A stretch of DNA of 64,000 nucleotides, taken from positions 124,001-188,000 of the forward strand of contig NZ_JAKRMY010000001.1 of the NCBI RefSeq assembly GCF_022346005.1, written 5' to 3'. A program made the translations under genes and the position numbers. The notes beneath the pieces are model-generated. The model did no database searches. It had not been told where the DNA came from and saw only the letters and a program-made list of their open reading frames with translations. The stretch comes from Corynebacterium sp. ACRPS. Lineage in GTDB: Bacteria; Actinomycetota; Actinomycetes; Mycobacteriales; Mycobacteriaceae. Of this stretch, positions 46,982-57,100 are shown piece by piece; position 1 is the first letter of the stretch; the number at the start of each line of letters is the position of its first letter.

Positions 46982-47011
46982 CTTAAGTGATTCACACCAT
47001 AGCCACTTAAG
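46982..47011. repeat. 8-bp inverted repeat upstream of the Nramp-like gene
   Basis: CTTAAGTG (46982-46989) and CACTTAAG (47004-47011) are perfect arms around 14 bp. The right arm overlaps the ribosome-binding site of the next gene (ATG at 47020). It is a plausible operator or mRNA hairpin. Confidence 0.5.
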
Positions 47012-47019
47012 GAAGTGTC

Positions 47020-48312
47020 ATGAGCCATTCAGATAACCACACCGGCGTAACATCCGCCGAAGGCCAACAGACACACAACTCTGAGCCACAAGCAAAGGTG
47101 AAATGGACCCTCGTTGGTCCGGGTTTGGTCGCCGCAGCTACCGGCGTCGGTGCCGCCGACCTGGTGGCAACCATGATTGCCGGCCAGCGCTACGGTTACG
47201 CACTGTTGTGGGCCGTCATCGTCGGTACGATTATGAAAATCGTGCTGGTGGAAGGCGTCGGCCGCTATAGCTTGGCCACCGGAAACACCATGTTCCACGG
47301 CTGGCGGGAACTAGGGCGCTGGACCTCGTGGTACTTCGCGCCCTACATCGTCATCTGGGGATTGGTATATGGCGCCGCCGCCATGTCCGGCACCGGCTTG
47401 GCATTGAGCGCACTCTTCCCCGGGACAAGCTTGACCATGTGGGCTATCCTGACCGGCGTATTGTGCTTTGCGCTTACGTGGTTGGGTCAATACCAGCTCT
47501 TTGAAAAGCTTGCCGCCGTATTAGTTGGCATCATGTTCGTCACTGTGGTGGGCATCGCCGCAATTACAGCGCCTAATTTGCCAGAGATTCTGCGCGGCCT
47601 CGTCCCCACCATCCCGGATGGGTCTTTCGTCTACGTGCTCTCCATCGCCGGCGGTGTCGGCGGCACTATTACCCTTGCTGCCTATGGCTACTGGCTGCGA
47701 GAAAAGAAGTGGTTCACGCCCAAGTGGATGAAGGTCATGCGCATGGACAACTCGGTGGCCTATGCCGTCACCGGTATCTTCGTCCTAGCTACGCTGGTCC
47801 TTGGTGCCGAGCTTTTGTACAGCGCTAATGTCGCTGTCTCCGATAACGACCAGGGCTTGGTGGACATGGCGGACGTGCTGGAGGCTCGCTACGGAACCTT
47901 TATTTCTAAGTGGTTCATCGTCGGATTCTTCGCTGCCGCATTCTCTTCCTGCTTGGGCGTGTGGAACGGTGTGTCCCTCATGTTTGCGGACTACGTTGGG
48001 CACCTGAAGAACCTCCCACAAGGCCACCCCAGCACCAGCACGGGCGGTAAGTACTACCGCGCTTACCTCATCTGGTTGACCTTCCCACCGATGCTGCTCC
48101 TGCTGCTGGGCAAGCCCACCGGGTTGATCATTGGCTACGGCGTCTTGGGCGCATTCTTCATGCCCTTCCTGGGACTTACTCTCTTGGTTCTGCTGAATAC
48201 CAAGCACACCCCGAAAAAATGGCGCAATGGCTGGTTCATCAACACCCTGATGGGCATCATTTCTGCGGCCTTTGTCTACCTGTGCGTGTCCCAGGTCGCA
48301 GGGCTCTTCTAG
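47020..48312 (+). CDS. Nramp-family transporter of a non-canonical clade
   Basis: The 430-residue protein has about eleven membrane segments and the overall Nramp pattern. The first helix carries GPGLVAAATGVGAADLVATM in place of the DPGN motif used by manganese/iron Nramps, and the sixth has VGGTITLAAYGYWLREKKW in place of MPH. It belongs to an outlying clade whose substrate is not known; magnesium, other divalent metals or no metal at all are possible. Confidence 0.85.
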   Translation: MSHSDNHTGVTSAEGQQTHNSEPQAKVKWTLVGPGLVAAATGVGAADLVATMIAGQRYGYALLWAVIVGTIMKIVLVEGVGRYSLATGNTMFHGWRELGRWTSWYFAPYIVIWGLVYGAAAMSGTGLALSALFPGTSLTMWAILTGVLCFALTWLGQYQLFEKLAAVLVGIMFVTVVGIAAITAPNLPEILRGLVPTIPDGSFVYVLSIAGGVGGTITLAAYGYWLREKKWFTPKWMKVMRMDNSVAYAVTGIFVLATLVLGAELLYSANVAVSDNDQGLVDMADVLEARYGTFISKWFIVGFFAAAFSSCLGVWNGVSLMFADYVGHLKNLPQGHPSTSTGGKYYRAYLIWLTFPPMLLLLLGKPTGLIIGYGVLGAFFMPFLGLTLLVLLNTKHTPKKWRNGWFINTLMGIISAAFVYLCVSQVAGLF

Positions 48313-48575
48313 CCCTGTTGCTCGTAATCTTCAAGGTACGCGCCGATCACCCTTAAGCTCTCGACCTCGTAGAGAGGGATGCGCCGGCGTGTACCGTCCT
48401 CAAGCCGGCGAAGCACCCAAGTATTTTCTTCCATCCACCAGGCGCGGCCTACAACTACGTCTGCATTATGAAGCCGTACCCAAATAATCAAAGCGTTATT
48501 AACCGCATCAAGAAAGCGCGCGTTTAAGTCATCCACACGCGCATAACTTAGCCGGCACTGAGCGGTTGCCGTCAA
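48309..48575 (-). CDS. Small hypothetical protein behind the MFS gene
   Basis: The frame gives 88 residues from a TTG at 48575 right after the MFS stop codon; a GTG at 48536 is an alternative start. The sequence WVRLHNADVVVGRAWWMEEN and TRRRIPLYEVESLRVIGAY suggests a small beta-rich domain, possibly a plasmid-type or Sm-like fold, but no family is recognised. It overlaps the convergent Nramp gene by 4 bp. Confidence 0.55.
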   Translation of the reverse strand: MTATAQCRLSYARVDDLNARFLDAVNNALIIWVRLHNADVVVGRAWWMEENTWVLRRLEDGTRRRIPLYEVESLRVIGAYLEDYEQQG

Positions 48576-49811
48576 CTATTTTTTCGGCATTCGCTCTACT
48601 TCCACCGTGGACTCCTGGCGGGGTTCGCGGCCGAAGAGCCAGGCGATAATGCCGAAGATGGCAATGGCACCGCAGACGGTGAAGGCTGTGGGGAAGCCAT
48701 AGACATCGGCAAGCAGCCCAATGAGCATGGGTCCCACGATCTGGCCGAGGTCTCCTGCCATCTGGAAGGCGGACAATACCTTGCCGCCGGAGCGCTCGTT
48801 GCCCACGATGTCTGCCACCGCGGCGGTCTGGGAAGGATTGATTAGGCCCGATGCTGCACCCGCAAGGGCGGATACGAGCAAGAGGAACCACACGCTGGTG
48901 GCCAGGCCCATTAGCACCATGAAGATGGCGGAGCCGACCAAGCCAATCAAGATAAGCGGCTTGCGGCCATGGAGATCGGACCACCGGCCGGAGAACTGAA
49001 GAATAATCGCATTGCCTGCGGCGAAGGCGGCGAGGGCTAGGCCCGAGGCTGCGGCGCCATTATGGAAAATCGCGGCGGCGAAAAGCGGCAGGACGGACAC
49101 GCGTACGCCCATATTGATCCAACCGTGGGCGAAGTTGGAGGTCAGCACCGCGCGGAAAGCGGTATCACCCCAGGCCTCCTGCAGGCGCATGGGAGGCAGG
49201 TCCGACGTAGTGGATTGGGAGTGGTTGACCCGCGGCATCTGCCACCAGACAACGAACGCAGCAAGCATCACGCCAATGCCGTAGATGAAAAATGGCCAGC
49301 GAAAGCCCAGGAAGGACAGGCTGGCGCCGAGCACTGGGCCGGCGACATTGCCCAGCAGGAATGCCGTGGCATAGGTGGCGGAGCACTTACCGCGAATCGA
49401 CGGTGGAGACAGGCGCACGATAAGGCCCATCGCGGAGACAGTAAACATGGTCGAGCCAAGACCTGCCAGGGCGCGCAACACCACGATGTGCCAATACTCT
49501 TGGGCAATGGCGACCAAGCCCGTGGTCACGGCAACGGTCATCAGGCCCACCAGGTAGACGCGGCGCGAGCCGACGCGGTCTACCAACGAGCCAGACACGG
49601 GCGCGAAGATCAGCCGGGAGGCGGCGAAGATAGAGACCACCAGGCCGGCGGCGGCCATCGAGACATCGAAGCTGACCACGAACTGCGGCAAAAGCGGTGC
49701 GATAAGGCCATAACCTAAGGCGATAATGAACGCCGCCGTTACCATTACCCAGATTTCCCGCGGCACCTTGGGCTTTTCGTAGGGCGCCGGTTCGGCATTA
49801 GCACTCTTCAT
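48576..49811 (-). CDS. Major facilitator superfamily exporter
   Basis: The 411-residue protein has twelve membrane segments and the MFS loop motif GSLVDRVGSRRVYL between helices 2 and 3, with a second copy GRWSDLHGRKPLIL between helices 8 and 9. It looks like a drug or metabolite exporter of the DHA1 type; the substrate is unknown. Upstream lies a pair of 13-bp direct repeats that may be an operator. Confidence 0.9.
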   Translation of the reverse strand: MKSANAEPAPYEKPKVPREIWVMVTAAFIIALGYGLIAPLLPQFVVSFDVSMAAAGLVVSIFAASRLIFAPVSGSLVDRVGSRRVYLVGLMTVAVTTGLVAIAQEYWHIVVLRALAGLGSTMFTVSAMGLIVRLSPPSIRGKCSATYATAFLLGNVAGPVLGASLSFLGFRWPFFIYGIGVMLAAFVVWWQMPRVNHSQSTTSDLPPMRLQEAWGDTAFRAVLTSNFAHGWINMGVRVSVLPLFAAAIFHNGAAASGLALAAFAAGNAIILQFSGRWSDLHGRKPLILIGLVGSAIFMVLMGLATSVWFLLLVSALAGAASGLINPSQTAAVADIVGNERSGGKVLSAFQMAGDLGQIVGPMLIGLLADVYGFPTAFTVCGAIAIFGIIAWLFGREPRQESTVEVERMPKK

Positions 49812-49863
49812 AGCACGTGCAACCTTATGCCTTTGAAGGTCTGAAATCTATTTAAGCTACCTT

Positions 49864-49897
49864 TTCGAACTTGTGTTTGTATTGTTCGAACTCGTGT
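49864..49897. repeat. Tandem 13-bp direct repeats between MFS gene and divergent hypothetical gene
   Basis: TTCGAACTTGTGT (49864-49876) and TTCGAACTCGTGT (49885-49897) are identical at 12 of 13 positions and spaced 21 bp, two helical turns. TCGAAC-N4-GTT resembles part of the corynebacterial LexA box. It sits between the two divergent starts at 49811 and 49924. Confidence 0.6.
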
Positions 49898-49923
49898 CGG
49901 CCTTGCGGTTTAGAGTAAGGGCC

Positions 49924-50436
49924 ATGCACAACGTAGATAAGAACTTTTCGCACACAGTACCCAGTCAGCCCAGCGCCACGGCTACGGAAATCGCCGCCGA
50001 CTTGGCCTATCACCACTATGAGACCGTCAGCTCAATTTCCGCCATCATGCACCACCCGCGGTCCTTGGCTCGCCCCACCCCGACGTGGCGCCCGCCCATA
50101 AAGCAACTGCCACCCACACCAGGCGGCGCGGACTACAGCATGAGCATTACCCGCCACCGCGTGGGAGCACGAGTAAAGGCGCGGATCCGCGGGTTCGGCG
50201 AAAGCCGCATCCCCGCCTACCTCATCACCATTCGCATCACCGATAACTTTGGGCAGATAGTCGATCCCGCCACGGCGGAAGGATGGGTGCGCACGCTTGT
50301 CCCCGTCGAGTTAGCTGGCGCCGTCCACGAGATTTCCCGTGGACCCAATGCCACCTACGTGTGGCTGGTGGATAGCGCCTTTAAGCCCGTACGCTCTCCG
50401 GAATCCCTTTTCGCGGGATTCCAGCAAGCGGCTTAG
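49924..50436 (+). CDS. Conserved hypothetical protein
   Basis: The product has 170 residues from the ATG at 49924, with GTAAGGG upstream. It is basic, with no membrane segment, and a Pro/His-rich centre (TPTWRPPIKQLPPTPGG). The C-terminal half (RIRGFGESRIPAYLITIRIT and beyond) looks like a folded domain. No family is recognised. It ends 4 bp before the convergent acidic gene. Confidence 0.6.
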   Translation: MHNVDKNFSHTVPSQPSATATEIAADLAYHHYETVSSISAIMHHPRSLARPTPTWRPPIKQLPPTPGGADYSMSITRHRVGARVKARIRGFGESRIPAYLITIRITDNFGQIVDPATAEGWVRTLVPVELAGAVHEISRGPNATYVWLVDSAFKPVRSPESLFAGFQQAA

Positions 50437-50440
50437 GGGC

Positions 50441-51295
50441 TTAGTTGTTGTCGCCCTCGTCGTCAGCGTCAGCGTCGTCGTCTTCGGTGAAGGTATCGAA
50501 GAACTCAAGGGCCTCGTCCGCGTCATCATCGGCGTCTTCGCAGAAGATGTCGTAGACGTCTGGTTCTTCGAAATCGTCCTCATCGAAGTTGACGAGCTGG
50601 GCTTCCCAGTCCAGGGCCTGCTCCGAGACCAATCCGAGCACGTCAAAGAGGCGGTCGAAATCGGTGTAGGTGCCCAGTTCCAGGGCCTCAGCGGGGACTT
50701 CCACGATGGGGATGTCATCGGAGTCAGTGTTGTCAAAGAGGGCAAGGCGCTCGTTTTCATCGAGGTCCTCGCCTTCCTCGTCCACCTGCCACAGCTCCGT
50801 CACGGCCTCATCCTCGAGCTCTTCCATGTCTTCTTCATCGAAGTCGAAGGCCAAGAAGCGCACGATGGCAGAGGGCACGCCGTCGATGGTTTCTACCAAT
50901 ACGCGCAGCTCAGAATCGTTGCCTACTTCCGCGACCACCAGGTGCGGGTTGAGTTCATCCTGGTCAAACTCCAATTCCGCGATGCGCTCATCGGTGCCTT
51001 CCAAGAGGTCCCGGAGGACGGTAACAACCTGGTCGGTGGCGATGTGGCGGGAGACGGCCTCTACGGCGTCGTCGACGGAAAAGGCGACGGAGACCAAGAC
51101 GGCCTCGAATTCTTCATCGTCTTCATCCACATCCGCGGCAGCGATGTACACATTGGCCGCCGGCAAGAGAGGATCGATTTCAACAAACTGGATTTCCAAA
51201 TCAGAGGTGATTGGAACGAACATGACGTCTTCGTTGACGCGGGACTCAATGCCCTCGGCGTCCAATGCGGAAGCGATATCTTCGAAAAAGCTCAT
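50441..51295 (-). CDS. Highly acidic hypothetical protein
   Basis: The 284-residue soluble protein is dominated by Asp and Glu. The N-terminal part (MSFFEDIASALDAEGIESRV, then VPITSDLEIQFVEIDPLLP) resembles the alpha/beta start of YbjN-like domains and may be duplicated later; the C-terminus is an almost pure Asp/Glu tail. No function can be assigned. Confidence 0.7.
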   Translation of the reverse strand: MSFFEDIASALDAEGIESRVNEDVMFVPITSDLEIQFVEIDPLLPAANVYIAAADVDEDDEEFEAVLVSVAFSVDDAVEAVSRHIATDQVVTVLRDLLEGTDERIAELEFDQDELNPHLVVAEVGNDSELRVLVETIDGVPSAIVRFLAFDFDEEDMEELEDEAVTELWQVDEEGEDLDENERLALFDNTDSDDIPIVEVPAEALELGTYTDFDRLFDVLGLVSEQALDWEAQLVNFDEDDFEEPDVYDIFCEDADDDADEALEFFDTFTEDDDADADDEGDNN

Positions 51296-51376
51296 GGTGG
51301 TGAAAAATCCATCCTTCGGAAGCAGAGGTCCCCGCGGTGGGCAAGACGCCGCCCGCGGTCACCCTGGATTCTACCG

Positions 51377-53080
51377 CTAATCCCGCCGGTGTGGTTGGAA
51401 ACCAAGGGAGCGCACCAGCTCTGGGCGCCCACTTCCCCACTCCACCATGTGGTAATCCTCCCACGCCTTGCGGCGACCGTCATTGGGGGCGTGCACGATA
51501 TAGGCCTGTTCATCAAAGATCATGGTCGCGCGCTCACCGCCCTCATAGCGCGGCCACTGCGCCTTCGGGCTGCCGCCGTGGATGAACGCGGCCCAGTGCT
51601 CCTGCATGGTGGAGGTCAATTCCTCCATCTCAGCCCGCGAGCCCCAGCCAGTTAGCAAGGAGGCGCGCGAGGATCGGGGATCACCAAAGACATTGCCCAA
51701 TTCCATCGAGTGCATGGCGCCTAAGCCCAGCCACTTCAAGACGGCAGAGGCGAAGTCGAAGCGGTACATCCACGTATCGGCCACTTCAGAGTGGGCGCTG
51801 GCGATGCGGGTGGAAGGTGCCCAGAAGAGGGCATCGGCAAGCAAGTGCGCAAAATCTTCCCGGCGGACCGCACCGCGGTAGGCGGCGACGACCTCGGGGG
51901 CGTGGTGGGGATCGTAGGAGGCCAAGAGCCGCAGGGCGGCGCGCTCTCGGGCGCTTTGGCGCTGAAAGAGGAACTTGCCAAAGCTGGCTTCGTCCGAATT
52001 CGTGCCTATCAGCAGCGGGATTTTGTGCTGGTGGCCCTGCTCAAAGGCGGTGATGGGGTGCTCGGGCAATAGCTCGCCGTCCACCGTGGGCGCGTAGCAG
52101 GAGTTTAAGTGCAGTAGCTCGCCGGCGCGCCACATCATGGATTGGCCGGAGCGCACCACATCCGCACAGTCTTCCTGGCGCAGGTCATCCACGCTCACCC
52201 GGCGCGGCAGGCCCACCCGGCGTGCGAGTTCGCGGGCCCACAAGGTGGATTGGGCGCGGGAATGCACCAACGCAATGGGTGGGGACTGGGCAATGGCGCG
52301 GTGGAAGAGCCCTTCGGCGGGCGGGCTGGTCATCAGTGCCAGCACCGCGGCGCCGCCGGCGGATTCGCCCATGAGGGTGACCGAGTCTGGGTCGCCGCCA
52401 AAGGCAGCGATATTCTCCCGCACCCATTTCAGGGCCAGAATCTGATCCGCCACGGCGGGGTTGGCGCTGCACTCGCCGCCGAGGCTGCGCAGATCGAGAT
52501 ATCCCAGGGCGTTGAGGCGGAAGTTGATGGATACGTAGACCACGTTCATGCGGGTGGCGAGCTCAAACCCGCGCAGCATGAGCATGTGGGACGAGCCCAT
52601 GATGAAGCTGCCGCCGTGCAGGTACACCACCACGGGCAGCTTTTCCTCCGTGCGGGGGCGCACGATGTCGAGGTACAGGCAGTCCTCGGAGCCGACAATG
52701 CGGTCGGTCCAGGAGTACGTGGGTTGTGGGGCAATTGGCCCGAATTGGCTGCAATCGCGCACGCCCTCCCAACGCGGTGCCGGGCGTGGGGCGCGAAAGC
52801 GGCTGTCGCCGGCCGTAGAGGCACCGAAAGGAATGCCGCGCCACGTGCGCACCGGCCCGGCGCTAATGGGGCGATCTACTCGCAGGTCTTCTTCGATGAC
52901 CCCGCGCACCCAGCCGGAGGTCGTGCGCACGGTGACCTCATCCGCGTAGGCATTCTGTGCCCGCTCGTGGGCCTGACGGGCGCGCTCGTGTGCGCGCATG
53001 GCCCGCAAGCGCGCGGCAGCGGTGGACTCTTCGGAATAAGAGTCCCTACTGTCGCGTTGACCATCCTGCGGGTAAGGCAT
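51377..53080 (-). CDS. Type B carboxylesterase
   Basis: The product has 567 residues from the ATG at 53080 (MPYPQDGQRD); the extension to 53128 lacks a ribosome-binding site. The N-terminal 50 residues are polar and helical. The catalytic elbow is LMGESAGGAAVL; the oxyanion part is VYLHGGSFIMGSS; SEDCLYLDIVRP is the family's second signature, and GLGAMHSMELGNVFG holds the probable catalytic His. It hydrolyses esters of unknown nature; no signal peptide is seen. Confidence 0.9.
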   Translation of the reverse strand: MPYPQDGQRDSRDSYSEESTAAARLRAMRAHERARQAHERAQNAYADEVTVRTTSGWVRGVIEEDLRVDRPISAGPVRTWRGIPFGASTAGDSRFRAPRPAPRWEGVRDCSQFGPIAPQPTYSWTDRIVGSEDCLYLDIVRPRTEEKLPVVVYLHGGSFIMGSSHMLMLRGFELATRMNVVYVSINFRLNALGYLDLRSLGGECSANPAVADQILALKWVRENIAAFGGDPDSVTLMGESAGGAAVLALMTSPPAEGLFHRAIAQSPPIALVHSRAQSTLWARELARRVGLPRRVSVDDLRQEDCADVVRSGQSMMWRAGELLHLNSCYAPTVDGELLPEHPITAFEQGHQHKIPLLIGTNSDEASFGKFLFQRQSARERAALRLLASYDPHHAPEVVAAYRGAVRREDFAHLLADALFWAPSTRIASAHSEVADTWMYRFDFASAVLKWLGLGAMHSMELGNVFGDPRSSRASLLTGWGSRAEMEELTSTMQEHWAAFIHGGSPKAQWPRYEGGERATMIFDEQAYIVHAPNDGRRKAWEDYHMVEWGSGRPELVRSLGFQPHRRD

Positions 53081-53223
53081 ACTCCCTACCTTAGGTAGGT
53101 TGCGCGCCGGTGGCGATCTGAATCGCACCTGGCGGCCCCTTCTTTCAAGGTCAGGGCTATGCTAGGTAAAAAATCAATTGATACCACTACCCCAACAAAC
53201 TAAGGATTGGTGTGGGAGAAGGC

Positions 53224-53955
53224 ATGTCCATATTTAAAAAATCCACCCCGGATAAAGCAGCTACTGACACATATGACATCGATCCGGAGCACAGCGGCCG
53301 TTTTACCAAGGCGCTGCTGAATTCCTTGGACCGCGCCGTATCCGTGCAATCTGGTGTTATTTCCAAATACGTCACGAGCCTAAAGAAGCACCACCCAGAA
53401 GCCACTGACCAAGAATTGCAGGGCTTTATTAACAAACACTTCATCAATATCACATCCGGCACGGGCGCGGCCGCTGGTGCCTCCGCATCCGTGCCCGGCA
53501 TTGGGCTATTTACGGGCGCGGCCACCATTGGTGCGGAATCCGTAGTCTTTCTTGAAGCCGCTGCGTGGTACATCCTGGCGTCCGCGTACCTGCGCGGCGA
53601 CGATATCTCCTCGCCCGAGCGTCGCCGCGCCCTCGTACTGGTGGTATTGACAGGCTCGAAGGGCTCCGCGGTGGTCGATACCTTCGTTGGAGACCTCGGC
53701 ACGGTCACGGGGGCGCGTTCGGTTGCCTCGCTCTCCCGCTTTTCCGGGCCCACACTATCTGGCATCAATGGCAGGTTGACCAAGGTATTTACCAAGCAGA
53801 TCACCAAGCGCATGAAGTGGGCATGGGTGGGCAAGCTCATGCCTATGGGCATCGGGGCGGTCATCGGTACAAAGGCCAACCGCAAGCTGGCCAATCAGGT
53901 CATCGAATACGCCCGCCAGCAGCTCTCCCCTCTTTCCCACACAAAGGCGGGTTAG
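53224..53955 (+). CDS. Hypothetical protein with hydrophobic central segments
   Basis: The product is 243 residues from the ATG at 53224; a GTG four codons earlier is possible. A polar N-terminal third is followed by Gly/Ala-rich hydrophobic stretches (GTGAAAGASASVPGIGLFTG, then VVFLEAAAWYILASAYLRG) and a basic C-terminus. It may associate with membranes. No family is confidently recognised; a distant EcsC-like relation is possible. It lies upstream of odhA with its own ribosome-binding site. Confidence 0.65.
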   Translation: MSIFKKSTPDKAATDTYDIDPEHSGRFTKALLNSLDRAVSVQSGVISKYVTSLKKHHPEATDQELQGFINKHFINITSGTGAAAGASASVPGIGLFTGAATIGAESVVFLEAAAWYILASAYLRGDDISSPERRRALVLVVLTGSKGSAVVDTFVGDLGTVTGARSVASLSRFSGPTLSGINGRLTKVFTKQITKRMKWAWVGKLMPMGIGAVIGTKANRKLANQVIEYARQQLSPLSHTKAG

Positions 53956-54124
53956 TGGTGATCGTTTAGAGCGAATTCGCTACCCCTGACATAGTGAAGG
54001 TGAGGGATTGGCCCGTATCATATAGGCAGACACTTTGGCGGGTGAGAAATGCGCTCGTACAAAGTCCGGACTAAAGTCGAATAAACGACCATTTTAAAGC
54101 AGAGAAATGAGGCGAATACCTGCC

Positions 54125-57100
54125 GTGAGCACATCGAGCATCTTCGGCCCGAATGCGTGGCTGATAGACGAGCAGTTCCAGCAGTACTCCAAGGATCCTA
54201 GCTCCGTAGACAAGGAGTGGCGCGACTATTTCGAAGCAAACGGCGCGCCCAAGGCGCAGCCAGAAGCTGCGGCTCCTTCTCAAGCATCTAAGCCACAGCC
54301 AAAGAAGGCACAGGCAGAGTCTAAGTCCTCGGCCAAGAAGACCGAAGGCACTACCACCGCCCGCAAGCAAGAGGCCCGCGATACCAACGTGAAAGAGTCT
54401 GTATCTAGGGCCAAAGAAAAGTCCGCGAAGGCAAAGCATTCTGCGGGCAAGAATGCGCAGTCTCCGCTGGATAACCTAGAAGATTATAAGGGCGGCGACG
54501 AGCGCCAGCTCAAGGGCATGTTCAAGGCTATTGCTAAGAACATGGAAGAATCCCTTGAGATTCCTACCGCTACCACCGTGCGCGATATGCCGGTCAAGCT
54601 CATGTGGGAAAACCGCTCCATGATCAATGACCACCTGAAGCGCACCCGCGGTGGCAAGATCTCCTTTACCCACATTATTGGCTACGCCATGGTCAAGGCC
54701 GTACAGCTGCACCCTGGCATGAACGTGCGCTACGAGGAAAAGGACGGCAAACCCTTCGTCGTCCAGCCTGAGCACATCAACCTGGGCCTGGCAATCGACC
54801 TCCCGCAGAAGGATGGCTCCCGCGCCCTCGTGGTTGCCGCCATCAAAGAATGCGAGACCAAGTCCTTCGCTGAGTTCATTGAGGCTTACGAAGACATCGT
54901 TACCCGTTCCCGTAAGAACAAGCTCACCATGGATGACTTCTCAGGGGTCACCATTAACCTGACCAACCCGGGCGGCATCGGCACCCGCCACTCCATTGCC
55001 CGCCTGACCAAGGGCGCAGGCTCCATTATCGGCGTTGGTTCCATGGATTACCCGGCAGAGTTCGCCGGCGCCTCCGCTGACCGCCTGGCTGACCTCGGCG
55101 TCGGTCGCCTAGTCACGCTGACCTCCACCTACGACCACCGCGTCATCCAGGGTGCAGAGTCCGGCGAGTTCCTGCGCACCATCGGCAAGCTCATCGTTGA
55201 TGACGCCTTCTGGGACGAGCTCTTCGAGTCCATGGGCGTTCCTTATGAGCCCTTCCGCTGGGCTCAGGACATCCCCAACTCTGGCGTGGACAAGAACACC
55301 CGCGTCATGCAGCTCATCGAGTCCTACCGCTCCCGCGGGCACTTGCTTGCCGATGTCAACCCGCTCGGCTGGTCCCAGCCCGGCCTGCCTAGCCCCGATC
55401 ACCGCGACCTCGACATCGCTACGCACGGCCTGACCATCTGGGATCTGGACCGCGTCTTCAACGTCGGCGGCTTCGGTGGCAAGGAACAGATGACCTTGCG
55501 TGAGGTGCTCTCCCGCCTGCGCGCTGCTTATACCCTGAAGGTCGGTTCCGAATACACCCACATCTTGGACCGCGACGAGCGCAGCTGGATGCAGGACCGC
55601 CTCGAGGCCGGCATGCCAAAGCCGACCAATGCCGAGCAGAAGTACATCCTGCAGAAGGTCAACGCCGCCGAGGCATTCGAGAACTTCCTGCAGACCAAGT
55701 ACGTGGGCCAAAAGCGCTTCTCCCTCGAGGGTGCCGAGACCCTCATCCCGCTGCTGGATTCCATCATCGACACCGCTGCGGGCCAGGGCCTCGACGAGGT
55801 CGTCATGGGCATGCCGCACCGTGGCCGCCTGAACGTGCTGTTCAATATCGTCGGCAAGCCGCTGGCAGATATCTTCGGCGAGTTCGACGGCAACTACAAG
55901 GGCGGCCAGCTCGGCGGCTCTGGTGACGTGAAGTACCACTTGGGCTCCGAGGGCGAGCACCTGCAGATGTTCGGCGATGGCGAAATCAAGGTCACCCTTG
56001 CCGCCAACCCGTCCCACCTCGAGGCCGTCGACCCAGTCATGGAGGGCATCGCCCGCGCCAAGCAGGACATCTTGGACAAGGGCAAGGACGGCTACTCCGT
56101 CGTTCCCGTCATGCTCCACGGCGATGCGTCCTTCACCGGCCTCGGCGTCGTGCAGGAGACCATCAACCTCTCCCAGCTGCGCGGCTTTACCAACGGCGGT
56201 ACCGTCCACATCGTGGTCAACAACCAGGTGGGCTTTACCACCACCCCGGACTCCGGCCGCTCCACCCACTACGTCACCGACCTGGCCAAGGGCTTTGACT
56301 GCCCGGTCTTCCACGTCAACGGTGATGACCCAGAGGCCGTTGTCTGGGTAGGCCAGATGGCCGCAGAATACCGCCGCCAGTTTGGCAAGGACGTCTTCAT
56401 TGACCTCGTGGTCTACCGCCTGCGCGGCCACAACGAGGCCGATGACCCATCCATGACCCAGCCGCAGCTGTACTCGGTCATCGAGAACCACGAGCCGGTG
56501 CGCGAGCACTATACCAACGAGCTCATCGGCCGTGGCGACTTGTCTGCTGAAGACGCCGAGGCAGCGGCGCGCGACTTCCACGACCAGATGGAGTCCGTGT
56601 TCACCGAGCACAAGGAAGCCGAGAAGGCCGGCCCGAAGGAACAGACCGGTATTACCTCCTCGCAGGAGCTCACCCACGGTCTGGATACCTCCATCACCGC
56701 TGAAGAGATGGTCGAGCTTGGCGATGCCTACGGCAACCCACCCGAGGACTTCGAGTACCACAAACGCGTGGCCAAGGTAGCCAAGGACCGTGCGAAGTCT
56801 GTCCGCGAAGGCGGCATCGACTGGGGCTGGGGCGAGCTGCTCGCCTTCGGTTCCCTGGCTAACCAGGGCAAGGTTGTGCGCCTGGCCGGCGAGGATTCCC
56901 GCCGCGGTACCTTTACCCAGCGCCACGCCGTGACCTTCGATCCCCGCAATAGCAACGAGTACAACCCGCTCAACTCCTTGGCCGTGTCCAAGGACAACGG
57001 CGGCAAGTTCATGGTCTACAACTCCGCGCTGACCGAGTTCGCCGGCATGGGCTTCGAATACGGCTACACCGTGGGTAACCCCGATGCCCTCGTGGCATGG

